Source: Sympetrum striolatum
Lineage: Eukaryota > Arthropoda > Insecta > Odonata > Libellulidae
Direction: 5' to 3'
DNA length: 64,000 nucleotides
Assembly: GCA_947579665.1 (NCBI GenBank)
Contig: CANPUZ010000054.1
Location: 124,001-188,000, forward strand
Position 1 is the stretch's first letter; the number at the start of each line of letters is the position of its first letter. The notes beneath the pieces were generated by a model. It did not search any database, had not been told where the DNA came from, and saw nothing but the letters and a program-made list of their open reading frames with translations. Shown here piece by piece: positions 1-12,395 of this stretch. The translations under genes were made by a program, and so were the position numbers.

Positions 1-260
1 AAAATTGGAACGTCTTTTGAGGCAGTTGTAGCCCATATTTCTGCTTGAATTTTCACACATAGTTAGAGATGGTGATGTTCTATTGTGCTGCCTAATAAGT
101 TCACAGTAAAGACCCGGGTTCGATGCCAGACGATGGAATTGCATCGAATTTTAAGGAAAATTTCAATCCATTTTTTTCTTTTGATGGCCGTCCCGATATG
201 ATGCCGACATGAAAATAGTGTTGTCGATCTGCTTGCAGTATGCAAGCAACATTTTACTCG
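1..260 (+). mobile_element. Six-module element, tail fragment (copy 0)
   Basis: This is the last module and tail of a copy that runs off the left window edge. The B-box-like core lies at 117-127. The tail carries the hairpin CTTGCAGTATGCAAG, followed by the terminal ACTCG at 256-260 and then a TA-rich run. It matches the sixth module of the complete copies almost base for base. Confidence 0.8.
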
Positions 261-274
261 TATATATATATATG

Positions 275-1408
275 GATACATGAATGAATCCGGAGAAGCA
301 TCTATATATAATAGATATATATATATATATAGAGAGGATACAAACTCACAGGCCAAACCACAAGCGTCATTGACTTGAAATTTTTACGACATATTGGCCA
401 TAGAGTGTAACCGCCAGAAAAATTGCGATTTTGCACCTCAGTGTCATGGGTTCGATTCCAGAGGGCCCCAAAGTCCCGATTTTTCCCGTTTAAATGCATT
501 GCTTTGATTTTCGGGAATTTTTAAAAAATACTTCCGGGATAGGTAGAGAATCGAAAATCTAGGAGCCTTTATATATGGTCATGATCTATCGAAAACATAA
601 ATGAGTTTTTCGGAAAATATCCTGGGTTCGACGCTAGGTCGAGGCAAAAATCGGCCGTTTAAAATGTATTGTGGCGATTTTTAAGATTTTTTTGGACCCC
701 TTCCCGATGGCATGGAAACTTGAAATTCGGCATGGAGTTGGAGATTATAAATATATTTCATAATCAAATTTTACGTATCCGCTGATGGTCCTTGGTTCGA
801 TCCCAGGGAGCCATTTACATTTCTCAATGCATTTCTTACGGAGATAACGGAAACAAAATTTAGGTACTTCCCGGCAAGCTATCGACTTCAAACTTTGTAA
901 GATACAAGAACAAGTCTTTACAAATCAAACTGTGCATTTACAGCTAACAATACGTCCAGGGTTCGACACCAGGCGTCTCTACAATCAGTCACTGATCCGA
1001 TTTTTAAGAATTATTTTGAACCCCTTCCCAATAATATTAAAACTAGAAATTCGGCATATATATAGAACTTATAGATACATTTTGAAAACATATTTTATAT
1101 TTCCTAGATCGCCCTTGGTTCGATTCCAGAGAGCTATTAACATTCGAGAAAAGTAGGTGTTCCTTTGAGGAAGTTGCAGCCAATATTTCTTCTTGAATTT
1201 TCACACGTATTTAGAGAAGATGATCTTCTGATGTGCTGCATAGAAAATTCACCAAAAAGACCCGGGTTCGATGCCAGACGATTAAATTGAAGCGAATTTT
1301 AAGAATATTTTCAATCCTTTTTTTCCTTTCCGGGACCGTCCCGATATGATGCCGACATGAAATTAGTGTTGTCTATCTGCTTGCAGTATGCAAGCTACAA
1401 TTTACTCG
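275..1408 (+). mobile_element. Six-module element, full copy 1 (head I, body alpha)
   Basis: Complete copy with six B-box-like cores starting near 449, 625, 794, 960, 1117 and 1265, so spacings of 176, 169, 166, 157 and 148 bp. Modules 2 to 5 share a second weak block (roughly CCTTCCCGAT, then AACTTGAAATTCGGCAT), which shows they are diverged tandem copies of one ancestral unit. The tail hairpin and terminal CTCG end at 1408. The short head motif (TCCGGAGAAGCATC) lies in the opposite orientation here compared with copies at 9524 and 46049. No reading frame of note. Type: non-autonomous, Helitron-like by inference. Confidence 0.8.
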
Positions 1409-3789
1409 TATTAATAATAAATAAATATACGACGTTAAATCACAATATGCTATAAATAAATTTTTATTTATTATAATGGGCGAATAAATTTTCACAGAGT
1501 GAATTAATCATAATATATTTATTAAATAGTGTTCTTATTTAGTTATTTAAGTGAAGAAAATATATAATGCATACTGAAAGTAGTGAAAATGTAAGGTATA
1601 AAATTCACAAGATGAAACAAAGGAGCGTTATTAATAAGTCTATGTGCCGGTTGAAGTGAAACCGATAATTGCCGTATTCATGGAATAATTAAATATTTCC
1701 TTCCATCGATTTTCAACATTTACGCGTTTAAATTGCAAAATTAAGTTTAATGAGGATACAAAAATATCGGGGATGTAATACTTCATTGCGCGGAATATTA
1801 GAATATCTTTTGTTGTTTCCCCAAATAACAAAATAAGATTATTACTGGATGAGTATCGTCGAGGTAATTGTACTGAAATAAGAGAAAGCAAAACTGGAAT
1901 TGAAAGCAAAGAGATGAAAATTTCAAAAGAATGACTTCAGTGAGATCCATTGGAATGCTGTGAGAAAGAGTGGAATTCGAAGAAATAAATAAATTGGAAA
2001 GATCGGTTGAAATAACTTTAAAATGGTTTACATCAATGTGATTGAGTGAACATACGCAAGGAAGGGAGATTACGGTTTCCGTCATTCGGTACACGCCAAG
2101 GTTTTCAAAACAAGGAACACAAAAGAAATTAATTGCTCGTTGGTCCTGAAATACAGGCAATTCAAGATGCACTCGTGTGAAAGTCGGTTGCATAAGATTG
2201 AGGCGAAGGCACAAAATCTCTGTCGGGAATTTAGATTTCGTGGCAGAAAAATGCTAATGTTCACTTGGAAAGTATTCTTTCCTTCTACATGAAACTTTTT
2301 CTGATGAAAAGTTAATCAACACAAACTGAAAATATTCCCACCATCTTGTCCTTCAAGACTTCCTCTCATTTTGAAAGTCAATCAATCAAAACAATGAAAC
2401 TCAGGCTACGACAAGACAATACTAACGTCTTCAGTCGACTTACATCTGGAGCAGGAATTTAATTAATCCATCAATTAATGAGATTATAAATTATAACAAT
2501 AAAGTAAGATAGGTTTCAAATCAACGACAAGAAAATTTTGAATACCTCATTTCAAAATCCTTTCGAAGGTTCAAAGAAAGTTATTAAATCGAAAGATAAA
2601 CAGAATGCAAACATAGCTCCAGAGAATGGCGTTTATACAAAGCATGAACTAATCATAGGGTATCATATTTCCTGAGCAATTATCCCTCTAAATGTCGACT
2701 TAGAAGGAGTTTCAATTGTATCTGATATTCACCGTGATGTCGGACTCTAATGTTCATTTGAAACAGTCCAATGTATCGAAACATGGCTTCATAAACAAAT
2801 GTGTAGCAAATGTGTTTCGTAAACAGAAATCTTTAGAAATAAATGAAGTATTGGACTCGGGTGTGGTTATCCTTCTGTCAGAGGAGAATCTTTAAGAGAA
2901 ACCAATCATTAGGAAAAAGAGTCCAGTGTTTGATTCAAAGTTCCCGCCACTCTCAAAAATGGCCACATATTCGATGCAACCTCTTTCTGTCTGTGGCTAG
3001 ATTGGATTCAACAGCAGTGCACCGACGAACTGAAAGTGATTTGTGTTATCGGTAAGAGTAAAATATAAAAATAAAAGAAGAAAGTTCCGATGGCGATTTT
3101 CAGGGAGTTTAAAGATCAGTTCGGTTTTACAAAATAAGAATTTTTAGTTGCAACCTGAAAATTAAAAATGGTAAAAATATTATTTTTTTAAATTGCTAAA
3201 AAATTCCAATAATAAAAATAATTCCAAAACATTCCTATAATAAAAATTGTTTCGAAAATGACACTTACGAAAATGACATGGAAAATTGAACATTTAATTA
3301 AAAATGGTAAATTAATAAATATGAATGGAAATATTTTTTAGACTGAGGAATTAAGAAAAATTACAAAGGACAAGTAATTTTACTTAGTTTATTCATTTGT
3401 AATTATTAATAGAATTTTGAATTGTCTGATTTGCGGGTTCTTTACTTAAATGATCATCCAAGATGTAACTTCTCACTGTGTTAACTATCTATCTAAATTA
3501 TCGTGAGACCTCAATACTGTGAAGGTTCTTTGCAGTATCATTGTTCTATGGAGTTAATATACGTTATTAATTTACTTGGAAAGAGAATCGTCCTCCATTT
3601 AAAGATATGCTGAAAGATATGATGATCTGACTATATAGTATAAGGTAATTCCGGGAGAGATGCCCCAGTCGCAGTATTTTTAAGGAAAACCGCAAGGTTG
3701 CTCTACTTGATGGTGTGAGTCAGTCGGTTGGAAGGCACCTGCAAGAGTTTCACGGCGATTGATTCTTTTTACGCAGTTTTATAACACCA
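1409..3789. other. AT-rich stretch, no gene recognised
   Basis: Only short unrelated reading frames occur in both strands, none with a motif I recognise. I see no RNA gene. It is the left flank of the minus-strand Helitron that ends at 3790. Confidence 0.6.
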
Positions 3790-4898
3790 CTAGCAGAAGT
3801 ACCCGTTGATTCTCAACAGGGATGTAAAATTTCGTAAAAACCAGTGTAACGACCTTGATTGTAACACATACTGCGTAATTATTGATAGATAGCCAATACC
3901 AGACTTTCTAATCCAATATACCAAGAATTGTAAGTTACGAAGAAGACTACAAAGCCGCAACAACTCAATGTTCAATCTCATATACTCCGAATGAAAAATA
4001 TCTCCAACAGAGGTAATATAAAAATATATTCTAAGATCACATTAAGATAATAAGTACCACCTTTAAAGAGAACTTTTCGTACAGGTACAGGGGGGCTAAG
4101 TAATAAAATATTACACATAAATTAGGTACTGAGATAAATTTTATATCACTCTAATAACCACCGATGAAATTTTCTTGGGGAAAGTAAGTGTATTATGGAG
4201 CTGATTCGTATCTCAAACTTAAAATGTGTAGCATAAACACGGAACACAAATAACACAGAAGTTATCATAAAGTCAAAATAGGAACACAAATTAAACACCA
4301 TTAACAGAAGGATAGTAACTAAATATGGATTGGAAGCACTTAAAAACAACGATTAAATCAATTTTTACATTATGCATGTAATAAAAGAAAATTTATTTAC
4401 CTTTTTGGTCTACAATACCATCCTGGAGGTTTGCTACAACTTTACAACTCGCCGTTCAACTCTTCAAAGATTACAAACACCGAATCTGGGAAATCTTTAC
4501 GTTCTTCGCTAACTCCATTTCCGTCAATCGCTAAATATACATCATTGCAAATAGATTAGATTTAGTACTTAATTCAGAAAAAAATAATTCAAAACTTACG
4601 CAACATACCAGGATATTTATACGCAACCAGTTGAATTGATCGACAGAAATCAATTTTCGGTAAACCACAACTATAAAACTCATTCATTTTACGAAAAAAA
4701 GGGTAAACAATTACGTTGAATTAAATAAGAATTGGTTGCTACAGACTCGTCAACAAAATTCGAATTTTTGAAAATGTTCGTATATTTGTCCGAGAGGTCG
4801 TTCACAGGATATTTTTTGTAATTTCTAATGTTTAAATATCATATATAATAATAATTAAATATCATAGATAATAATCTCGTACTAATATAGTCTATATC

Positions 4899-5087
4899 TT
4901 ATTTACAGCATATGTATCTGGGCATCCACTTTCCACGACTTCTTATGGAATTACGCTTGAGCTCGGAATCAACAATTGCTTTGATCGTCAAGGAAATGGG
5001 TTTGTTTACACATGTTAATTTAGACAAACTTTTCATAAATTTTATCAAAATTCTCGCAATTTCGAATCGCAAACGATATTTCTCCAC
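4899..5087 (-). pseudogene. Decayed copy of the Helitron cargo ORF
   Basis: The minus strand here matches the plus-strand ORF at 47719-48084 at DNA level: both contain ATTCGAAATTGCGA, then AATTTTGATAAAAT, and further on CCTTGACGAT followed by GC-ATTGTTG. In the frame of the better copy this one has an in-frame TAA after RNCENFDKI-like residues and a one-base insertion near the AACAAACCC run, so it is broken. The 62-codon frame that remains open ends in LTIKAIV, against LTMKAIV in the other copy. I do not recognise the protein family. Its presence in two Helitron copies at the same place relative to the 3' end shows that it moved with the element. Confidence 0.6.
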
Positions 5088-5330
5088 CGAACTAAAAATC
5101 TTTATTCTATTTCCCTTCTTTTGATGCTAGTTTCGACTTCCTACGACTATTCTTCCTAATTTAGTTTTGCAAAAGAAATGAACCATGCAACGAAAAAATG
5201 AACTTTAGGTGTATTTCTTATGAAAAAACTGTTTTACTCGTTTGGGTTCAAACCGTGGACTTTTGGAAAATTTAAAGTACCACTTGATCATCCCCGGGAA
5301 GACATACAATGATATTAAAGTTAGAACATT
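5070..5330 (+). repeat. Dispersed repeat with one B-box-like core (copy 1 of 3)
   Basis: Similar stretches occur at 21350-21640 and 27360-27500. Shared blocks in order are AATCTTTATTC, a T-rich run, a TTTAATTCT-like block, GCATTTCTTATGGAAAA, and then a core of the form GGGTTCAAACC (5247 here). The order 'ATTTCTTA...' near 'GGTTCGAACC' is also seen in modules of the six-module elements, which suggests a common origin. Confidence 0.5.
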
Positions 5331-7379
5331 GTGCGACATCTGCTTTTTGAGATTCTGTGGAATATACATACACATATACAAGCATTTTTATAGATATATA
5401 AGATTTCAAGTAGGTACTGTTTTTTTCCGCACGGTTATAAGATAGAGTATAATGTTTCTTGTTGGCATTGGTTTAAATGTTTGAATATTTTGAATTAAAA
5501 GGCGAAAACTTGTAGCTGTTCATCTATTATCCACATGCAGTGACTGGCCATCTTGGACAAAGTGTAGCCTCACTGGCTGTGAGGGCATCTCTCCCGTACT
5601 GAAAGGACAGACGACCCACCTCTTCTCCGGATAGATGCCCCACTGCTATCTTTAGGTGTATGTGCCCTATTAGTATCAATTTGTCTTTAAGGTGATACTG
5701 ATTAAGGCTTTAATCAAGAAAACATTCAAATTTAAATCCACAGTCAAATGCATTGTATGCACTATCAAAAGATGGTGTAGTGTTTAGTAAGCACTAGGGT
5801 GGACGAATCTCGGAGAGTTGTGTTATAGTTTTCTTAAAGACTTATTCTCGTAATTGGAATTATACTTCTGAATTGAATTTGTTGTGGATATTTCGTACAT
5901 TAGTAAGCAGATATTTCAAATCGTCAACGGAAATATGTTTTATTTTTTCCAAATATTCACGCTATTGATTATTAGGATTTGATTAGTCCATATATGCTAT
6001 CGGATAAACTTAACAGAAATCCTGGTTTTAATTATTTCGGATGATGGCAATTTAAGGAAACTTTTAATAGATTCATTCTTATCTAAGGTATAGAAACAAT
6101 ACTTAATAATTCTAAAATAGAATTTATTATCACTTTTGGTAGCTTGAATTTCAAAAAATTTTAACTGTTAAAGGTTTGCGGTAGAGATGCCCTTCATTAA
6201 TGTAGTAACTTGTAATTAATTTATTTGAAGTAAATTGTATTCATTTTGTAATTGATTGTACTTTAGATTAAAATAAAGCGTGATCATTTCAGAAATCCTA
6301 TTCCATTTTGTTCTAATTTGTTTTGACAGTTTCTACCTTTTGTTTCAAAATGTCATCATCTTGAGGAAATCTATTTGAGTTTTTATTATTTTAAATGTAA
6401 GTTCTTGCTGTTGGAAATTATTTCTAAAAGTTATTCTCCCCTTGATGATGTAAACAGATGTTTCAAATCAATGCTTAACGGTTTCAATTCATCAAATAAT
6501 TCAAGTAACGGTAACAATTCAACTCAACGGAAATACGTAACTTTTTTGACACAACTAATTAAGGGTTAATAGCAAAGAAAGGCTATATCGATAAGAATAG
6601 TTGGGGGAAAGTATGTAGGTGTAATTTAACAGAGCCTTATTAATAGGATTATTTTTATTCAGTAAGTATAGTTTATTCTGGATCTCACAAGTAATAATTT
6701 ACTATATTGTCCATTAATATCATTTATGATAAATTTTAGACGATCAAAAGCCATAGCATATTTTAAACAATACTCACATACAATGGCTCAATCTTGTTTC
6801 TAAGATGCAAGCTGGAGAAAGTGAATCTTGGAAATAAGCCTGTTTTAAGTACTTTTGACTTAAGCATGCCCTATTTTCTACTCACTTTGCAAATATATGA
6901 AATTCATTCAATATGGAGTATCTTACAATTAAGCAGCTATAATTTCATTTTAAAATAAACCTAATAAGGCATTAAAAACCGTAGTTGAATGTAAATCTGA
7001 TAGGAGAAATATGAACTGTTTGTAATAGCAATGTTATTTCGGCCTACAAACATTTAAAATATCTTCAGGTTCGTACATATACACTTGTCTTAATAATAAT
7101 TTTGGAAATAACCCTTGTTTATAAAGAATATACCAGGCTACTGATTGTTTTTTTATGTCATTCCATTCCTAAGAGATAGCTGGATTAATTCATGAAATAA
7201 GGTTATTCAATCGAATATTGGGTGCAAGAATGGAAGAAATTGCTGTTAAGTCTACTGGTGAGTAAAAAGGAAAAATAGAACAAAAGATAATGAAAATAAA
7301 ATTAGGGAATAACTTGCAAACGGCTGGTTGTTTCCTGCAGATTTGAGAAAGGTGTGTAATGCAGGGTTGCATACAATCT
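5331..7379. other. AT-rich stretch, no gene recognised
   Basis: No motif-bearing reading frame on either strand. A phrase like GGGAGAGATGCCC occurs near 3652 and inverted near 5588. It could be remnant inverted ends of an older element, but I could not define that element. Confidence 0.5.
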
Positions 7380-7929
7380 GATATCTGTTATATATAATTC
7401 TTTCTCCGGATTCATTCATGTAGATAGATACCCAGATAAGATACTAATGCACATGCTAAATCACAATTTTCATTGACTTTAAATTTTTATAGCGTATAGG
7501 CCCTAACGTGAAACCCCCAGGAAAATTGAGAAATCGATCATTCTGACCATGGGTTCGATCTCAGAGGGCCCCAAAATCCTGAGTTTTCCCATTTGAATGT
7601 ATCATTTAGATTTTTGAGAATTTCTAAAAAAATACTTCCTATATACGTAGAGAATTAAAATTCAAGGAGCCTACAGGTATGGTCATGGTCTATCAAAAAC
7701 ATTAATGACATTCACAGAAAATGTTCTGGGTTCGATGATAGGACGATGCAAAAATCTGCCCTTTAAAATACATTGAGGTAGTTTCATCATTATTTTTTTA
7801 AAGCGCCACCACTTATTGTTTATTTTATTTACACCACTTATTGAAATAATAGGAAGTTCTTGCTTAGCTAGAAGATGTATGTTAAGAATCAGTTAAAGAA
7901 AAAAATTTAGATAAGACCATTATGCTCCT
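7380..7929 (+). mobile_element. Six-module element, 5' fragment (copy 2, head I, body beta)
   Basis: It holds a diverged head (TTCTTTCTCCGGATTCATTC) and two modules with cores near 7552 and 7729. The third module stops just before its core, exactly where the CAGTGG terminus of the next element begins (7930). The body type is beta, from the phrase GGACGATGCAAAAATCTGCC. Confidence 0.75.
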
Positions 7930-8753
7930 CAGTGGCGCAGCCAGGATTTGCCAATGGGGGGGTCCAAGGAAACGAAAAAATGCCTAACTTACAGGGGCTA
8001 GTGTATTCATGCCCATTACTTACTGCAAATATGTCAATTCTTTCAAAAACTAAATGCATTGAAAACTAGAGGAGTTTAACGCTTATGCCTTCATTTTTAT
8101 TTTGATTAGTAAAATAATAAATCACATAGTTGAAAGATCTCAAATACTGTTTCTCAAATATTCAGAATGTGAAGGATGTTTTGCATAAATTATCCTAATC
8201 ATTTGATAGCTCATAGTAGAGTATGGTGTTTTTCATTTCCTTAATTTCCTAAAATATTATCAAATCATTTCTATCAACTTGGCAAATATCTTATCAATGG
8301 AAGGCAAATAGGCGTTAGATCCGAACAGTGGTGCGGCCAGGATTTGCCAATGAGGGGTGCCTAGAAAAAATGCCTACCTTACAGGGGCTAGTGTATTCAT
8401 GCCCGCTACTTACTACAACATACGTCAATTCTTTCAAAAACTAAATGCATTGAAAACTAGAGGAGTTTAACTCTTATGTGGTCAACTTTCCAATATAGTT
8501 GTTTACATAAGCGAACTATTGGAAACTCGTCATAAGTGTTGATTGGATTTCTAGTTTGAACTAATATCTATTAAAAAGTAATTTTGCTTATGCTGAAGTT
8601 TTTTAGTGCTGTAGATCTAAACTTTCCGAGTCTTTGAGAGTTCTTTCTTCCAAGAGGTTGCCAAGCGTGAGAAGGTAATAATTAGTTACGATTATTTGGC
8701 AAGCGATATAAAACATTATATCCACTCATTGGATCCCCCACATTGGCACGCCC
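7930..8753 (+). mobile_element. hAT-like non-autonomous element (MITE)
   Basis: It starts CAGTGGCGCAGCCAGGA and ends in the inverted complement of a related sequence (GGGCGTGCCAATG-GGGGG-TCC read inward from 8753). The flanking 8-bp strings ATGCTCCT and ATGCTTAT are similar, as expected of an old hAT target duplication. There is no reading frame. About 150 bp of the left arm is repeated in direct orientation at 8326-8480, including the whole CAGTGG terminus, so this may be two tandem or nested copies. Confidence 0.55.
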
Positions 8754-8788
8754 ATGCTTATTTGAATTGTTTCCGTTATTAGACTATA

Positions 8789-9516
8789 CGAGTAAAATGT
8801 TGCTTGCATACTGCAAGCAGATCGGCAACACTATTTTCATGTCGGCATCATATCGGGACGGCCATCAAAAGAAAAAAATGGATTGAAATTTTTCTTAAAA
8901 TTCGCTGAAATTCTATCGTCTGGCATCGAACCCAGGTCTTTACTGTGAACTTACTATGCAGCACAATAGAACATCACCATCTCTAACTATGTGTGAAAAT
9001 TTAAGCAGAAATATGGGCTACAACCGCCTCAAAAGACGTTCTAATTTTCACGAATGTAAATGCCTCTCTGGATTCGAACCAAGGACGATCTTGGAAATCT
9101 AAAAAATTTTTCTGAAAGTTATTTATGATCTCTATCTATGTGCCGAATTTCAAGTTTCTATATTATTGGCAAAGGTTTCAAAATAATTCCTAAAAATCGG
9201 ATCAACTTCTGATTGCAGAGACACCTGGTGTCGAACCCAGGACACATTGATAGCTGTGAATGCGCTGTTTGATTTGTATGTACTTGATCTTTCTATATGC
9301 AAAGTTTGAAGTCGATATCTTGCCGGGAAGTACCTAAAATTTGTTTCCGTTATCTCCGTAAGAAATGCATTGAGGAATTTAAATGTCCCTCTGGGATCTT
9401 AAGCGAATATGTAAAATTTGATTATGATATATTTTTATAGTATCTAACCTCATACCGAATTTCAAGTTACTATGCCATCGGAAAAGGGTCCAAAAAAAAT
9501 CTTAAAAATCGCCACA
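8789..9516 (-). mobile_element. Six-module element, 3' part (copy 3, body alpha)
   Basis: Reads from the tail (CGAGTAAAATG plus hairpin) inward through four modules. Cores appear as reverse complements near 8925, 9067 and 9230. The fourth, near 9397, is degenerate (GGGATCTTAAGCGA) and has lost the TTCGA. It breaks off in the next module at 9516, against the head of copy 4. Confidence 0.75.
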
Positions 9517-9523
9517 ATCTATA

Positions 9524-10698
9524 TCTATTATATATAGATGCTTCTCCGGATTCATTCATATATATAGCTATATAGCTATATAGGTATATAGATAGGATAC
9601 AAATTCACAGGCTAAACCACAAGCGTCATTGACTTGAAATTTTTATGACATATTGGCCATAACGTGAAACCCCCAGGAAAAAAGCGACTTTGATCCTCAG
9701 TGTCATAGGTTCGATTCCAGAGGGCCCCAAAGTCCCGATTTTTCCCGTTTGAATGCATTGCCGTGATTTTCGGGAATTTAAAAAAAATACTTTCCGGATA
9801 GGTAGAGAAATAAAACTCAAGGTGCCTATATTTATGGTCTTGGACTTTCGAAAACATCAATGACTTTTACAAAAATTATCCTGGGTTCGATGCTAGGACG
9901 ATGCAAAGATCTGCCCTTTAAAATACATGGGAGCCGTTTTTCATTATTTTTTTAGATGCACTTATCGAAATGATAGGATGTTCGTGCTTGGCTGGAAGAT
10001 GTATGGTACGAATAAGTTTTAGAAAAAAATTTTCATAAGACCGTACTATTCCTGGGTTCGAAGCCAGAGCACAATAACTTTTCTCTCATAAGGAATATAA
10101 AGGAAAAGTAGGACGTCATTTGAGGCAGTTGTAACCAATATTTCTGCTTGAATTTGAATACGCGGTTAGAGATGGTGTTTTTCTGTTGTGCTGCATAGAA
10201 AGTATTGCCTGAAAGACCCGGGTTCGATGCCGGGCGGTAAAAATATCCCCAATATATAATACTATGGGGTATCTTTTCATAATTTTTTTATGCATTTATC
10301 GATATGTAAGGGAGCTCTTGCTTAGATGGAAGATGTATATTAACACTTTGTTTAAGAAAAAAAATAGATAAGACCATGCTGTTCCTGGGTTCGATGCCAG
10401 AGCACATTATAATTTCTCAAATAAGGAGTGTATGTGAAAAGTAGGACGTCGTTTGAGGTAGTTGCACCTAATAGTTTTGCTTGAATTTTCACACATAGTT
10501 TGATGTGGTTATCTTCTGTTTTGCTGCATAGTAAGTACAACAGGAAGACCGGGGTTCGCTGCCAGGCGATTAAATTGCAGCGAATTCTACGAATATTTTC
10601 AATCAATTTTCTATTCTTTTGACGGCCTTCCCGATATGATGCCGATATGAAATTAGTGTTGTCGATCTGCTTGCAGTATGCAAGCTACATTTTACTCG
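9524..10698 (+). mobile_element. Six-module element, full copy 4 (head I, body beta)
   Basis: Starts TCTATTATATATAGATGC after an A and ends CTCG before a T, with the tail hairpin just upstream. Six cores lie near 9709, 9885, 10055, 10220, 10387 and 10554, spaced about 165-176 bp. Modules 3 and 5 share the phrase GATGCCAGAGCAC and module 4 has GATGCCGGGCGG. These replace the alpha modules of copy 1. Confidence 0.8.
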
Positions 10699-10814
10699 TA
10701 TATAATAAATCTGTAGAGGGGGTCGTGTCTGTACATTGATCCGATTTCAAAAAAAGTTGTATTGCTAGATACTGAGGTTGTTCCCGAGTCCGAAACAGGT
10801 TTTAGAAATTTTCA

Positions 10815-10843
10815 TGTCTGTCTGTCTGTCTGTCTGTCTGTCT
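10815..10843 (+). repeat. TGTC microsatellite
   Basis: About seven TGTC units directly downstream of the Helitron B 5' end. Such a tract is common near Helitron 5' ends of this general type. Confidence 0.85.
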
Positions 10844-11369
10844 GGATGTTACAGCATCACTCAAAAACTATCCAACCGATTTTGATGAAATTTGGTATGA
10901 TGGTCATTTGTCATCCGCTGAGTGACATAGGCTACCTTTTATCCACCTAGCTGTCCCCAGTTCGTCCCCAGTTGGGGTCAAAAATCTATTTCACGCTATA
11001 ACTCTAAAGTTAATTATTTATAAAATTTCAAAATTTGTACAATATTAATAGTCTCCCTAGCGCAAATGATAGGCTAATTTTTGTTAACCCAACTGTACTC
11101 GGTTCGACTCCAGAGGGTCGAATAGTTTCCATAAGAAATACATGGGAAGACATTTTTATCATTTGCACGAAACTTTTCTTTAACAAAATTAAATTAGAAA
11201 TAAAGGTCCTTTGAAACTAAAACTAACACCAAAACAAAGGAAATAGTATAAAGTTTTTTATTATGGTAGTAGAATATTGCTTTCACTTCGAAGTTGTGAG
11301 AATTAGTAAGTTAAATACGAAAATTTTATGAGAATCTGATATTCTAAACAACCCGTCGTCAAGGCCAAT

Positions 11370-12395
11370 CTCGATATCTTTAAATTCAAATTCATTAGCA
11401 TTAGCGCATCATCAACAACCAAGCTTTGTTTATAGCAACACCAGTTTTTGTTGATTCTTTACGTGAAATGAATGTTTATCGTCGTATTAAATGAATCAAA
11501 AGGAAAAGGTGCGAAATGACCTCAGCTGTCGAGGCACCTTCATAATTACTACTTCTACTTAAATTAATCTTCTTTCCTCATATAAAGTAATTATATCTTC
11601 TTAGCTTGGTAAGTTGATAACTTTCTCATTCTTATTTTCCGCTCTAAATAAAAATCGTTTTATTTAGCGTTCCGCTGTGAATTTAATCTTTAACGCTGAA
11701 GAATAAATCAATCAAGATATTTGAATTATCCCTGAATTCAGTGATTGCTTCCATTGAAGTGTCAATAATTGGGCTTAATAAGCAGCAAGGAATGACAAGC
11801 CTTTTATAGCTGACTTGAAAGGTAAACGAATTTTGTACTTTTAGATATAGAATGGGAAATTAAACCAAGAAATGTTTTATTGGATCATCTATTGGTGTTT
11901 TTAAGTATAGTTACTGACCACCTACTCGATATCTTTAAATTTGAATTCAAATTCGTTAGCATACGCGCGACTGCAACAATCAAGCTTTGTTTACAGCAAC
12001 GCCAATACGTATTGATTATTTACGTGAAATTAATGTTTATCGTCGTATTAAATGAATCTTCTTTTCTCATATAAAGTAATTATATCTTCTTAGCTTGGTA
12101 AGTTGATAACTTTCTCATTCTTAATTTCCGATCTAAATACTAATTGTTTCATATAGCGTCCCGCTTGCATTTAATGAATCAATCAAGATCGTTGAAATAC
12201 CCCTGAATTCAGTGATTGCTTTCTTTGAAGTGTAAAGAATTGGAATTTAAGCAGCCAGGAATCTCAATCCTTTTATGCCGGACTGGAAAGGTAAACGGAT
12301 TTTGTGATTTTAGATATAGAATTGGAAATTAAACCAAGATATGTTTTAGTGGATCATCTATTGGTGTGTTTAAGTATAGGTACTATCCACCTATA
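11370..12395 (+). repeat. Tandem duplication inside Helitron B
   Basis: 11370-11925 and 11925-12395 are two diverged copies of one segment. Shared landmarks in the same order include CGATATCTTTAAATT, CAAGCTTTGTTTA, TTTATCGTCGTATTAAATGA, TCTTCTTAGCTTGGTAAGTT, CCCTGAATTCAGTGATTGCT and GGATCATCTATTGGTGT. The second copy lacks roughly 80 bp after AATGAATC. Confidence 0.85.

Larger units (their letters stand above)
3790..5330 (-). mobile_element. Helitron copy A, minus strand, 5' end not resolved
   Basis: Read on the minus strand, the 3' terminus is a hairpin (CCtGTTGA-GAA-TCAACgGG) followed about 10 nt later by CTAG and a flanking T, the canonical Helitron end with insertion between A and T. The terminal G is at 3790. 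The next 600 bp on the minus strand match the plus-strand segment 48400-48720 closely, for example the shared TTTTTAAGTGCTTCCAAT and CTCCATAATAC blocks. A decayed cargo gene sits at 4899-5087, as in copy C. The 5' end is only a guess: similarity to another dispersed repeat begins near 5070, and no clean TC terminus was found. Confidence 0.7.

Noticed and set aside
449..1275. tRNA genes at the GGTTCGA cores
   Set aside because: Only the B-box-like part is present. No acceptor-stem pairing, anticodon arm or A box was found upstream, and the T-arm pairing is incomplete.
275..1408. CRISPR-like array of spaced repeats
   Set aside because: The conserved part is about 11-20 bp in 165-bp units that are themselves related; no cas genes, and a eukaryotic context.
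3638..5640. Element bounded by inverted GGGAGAGATGCCC phrases
   Set aside because: Similarity is only about 13 bp and does not extend inward.
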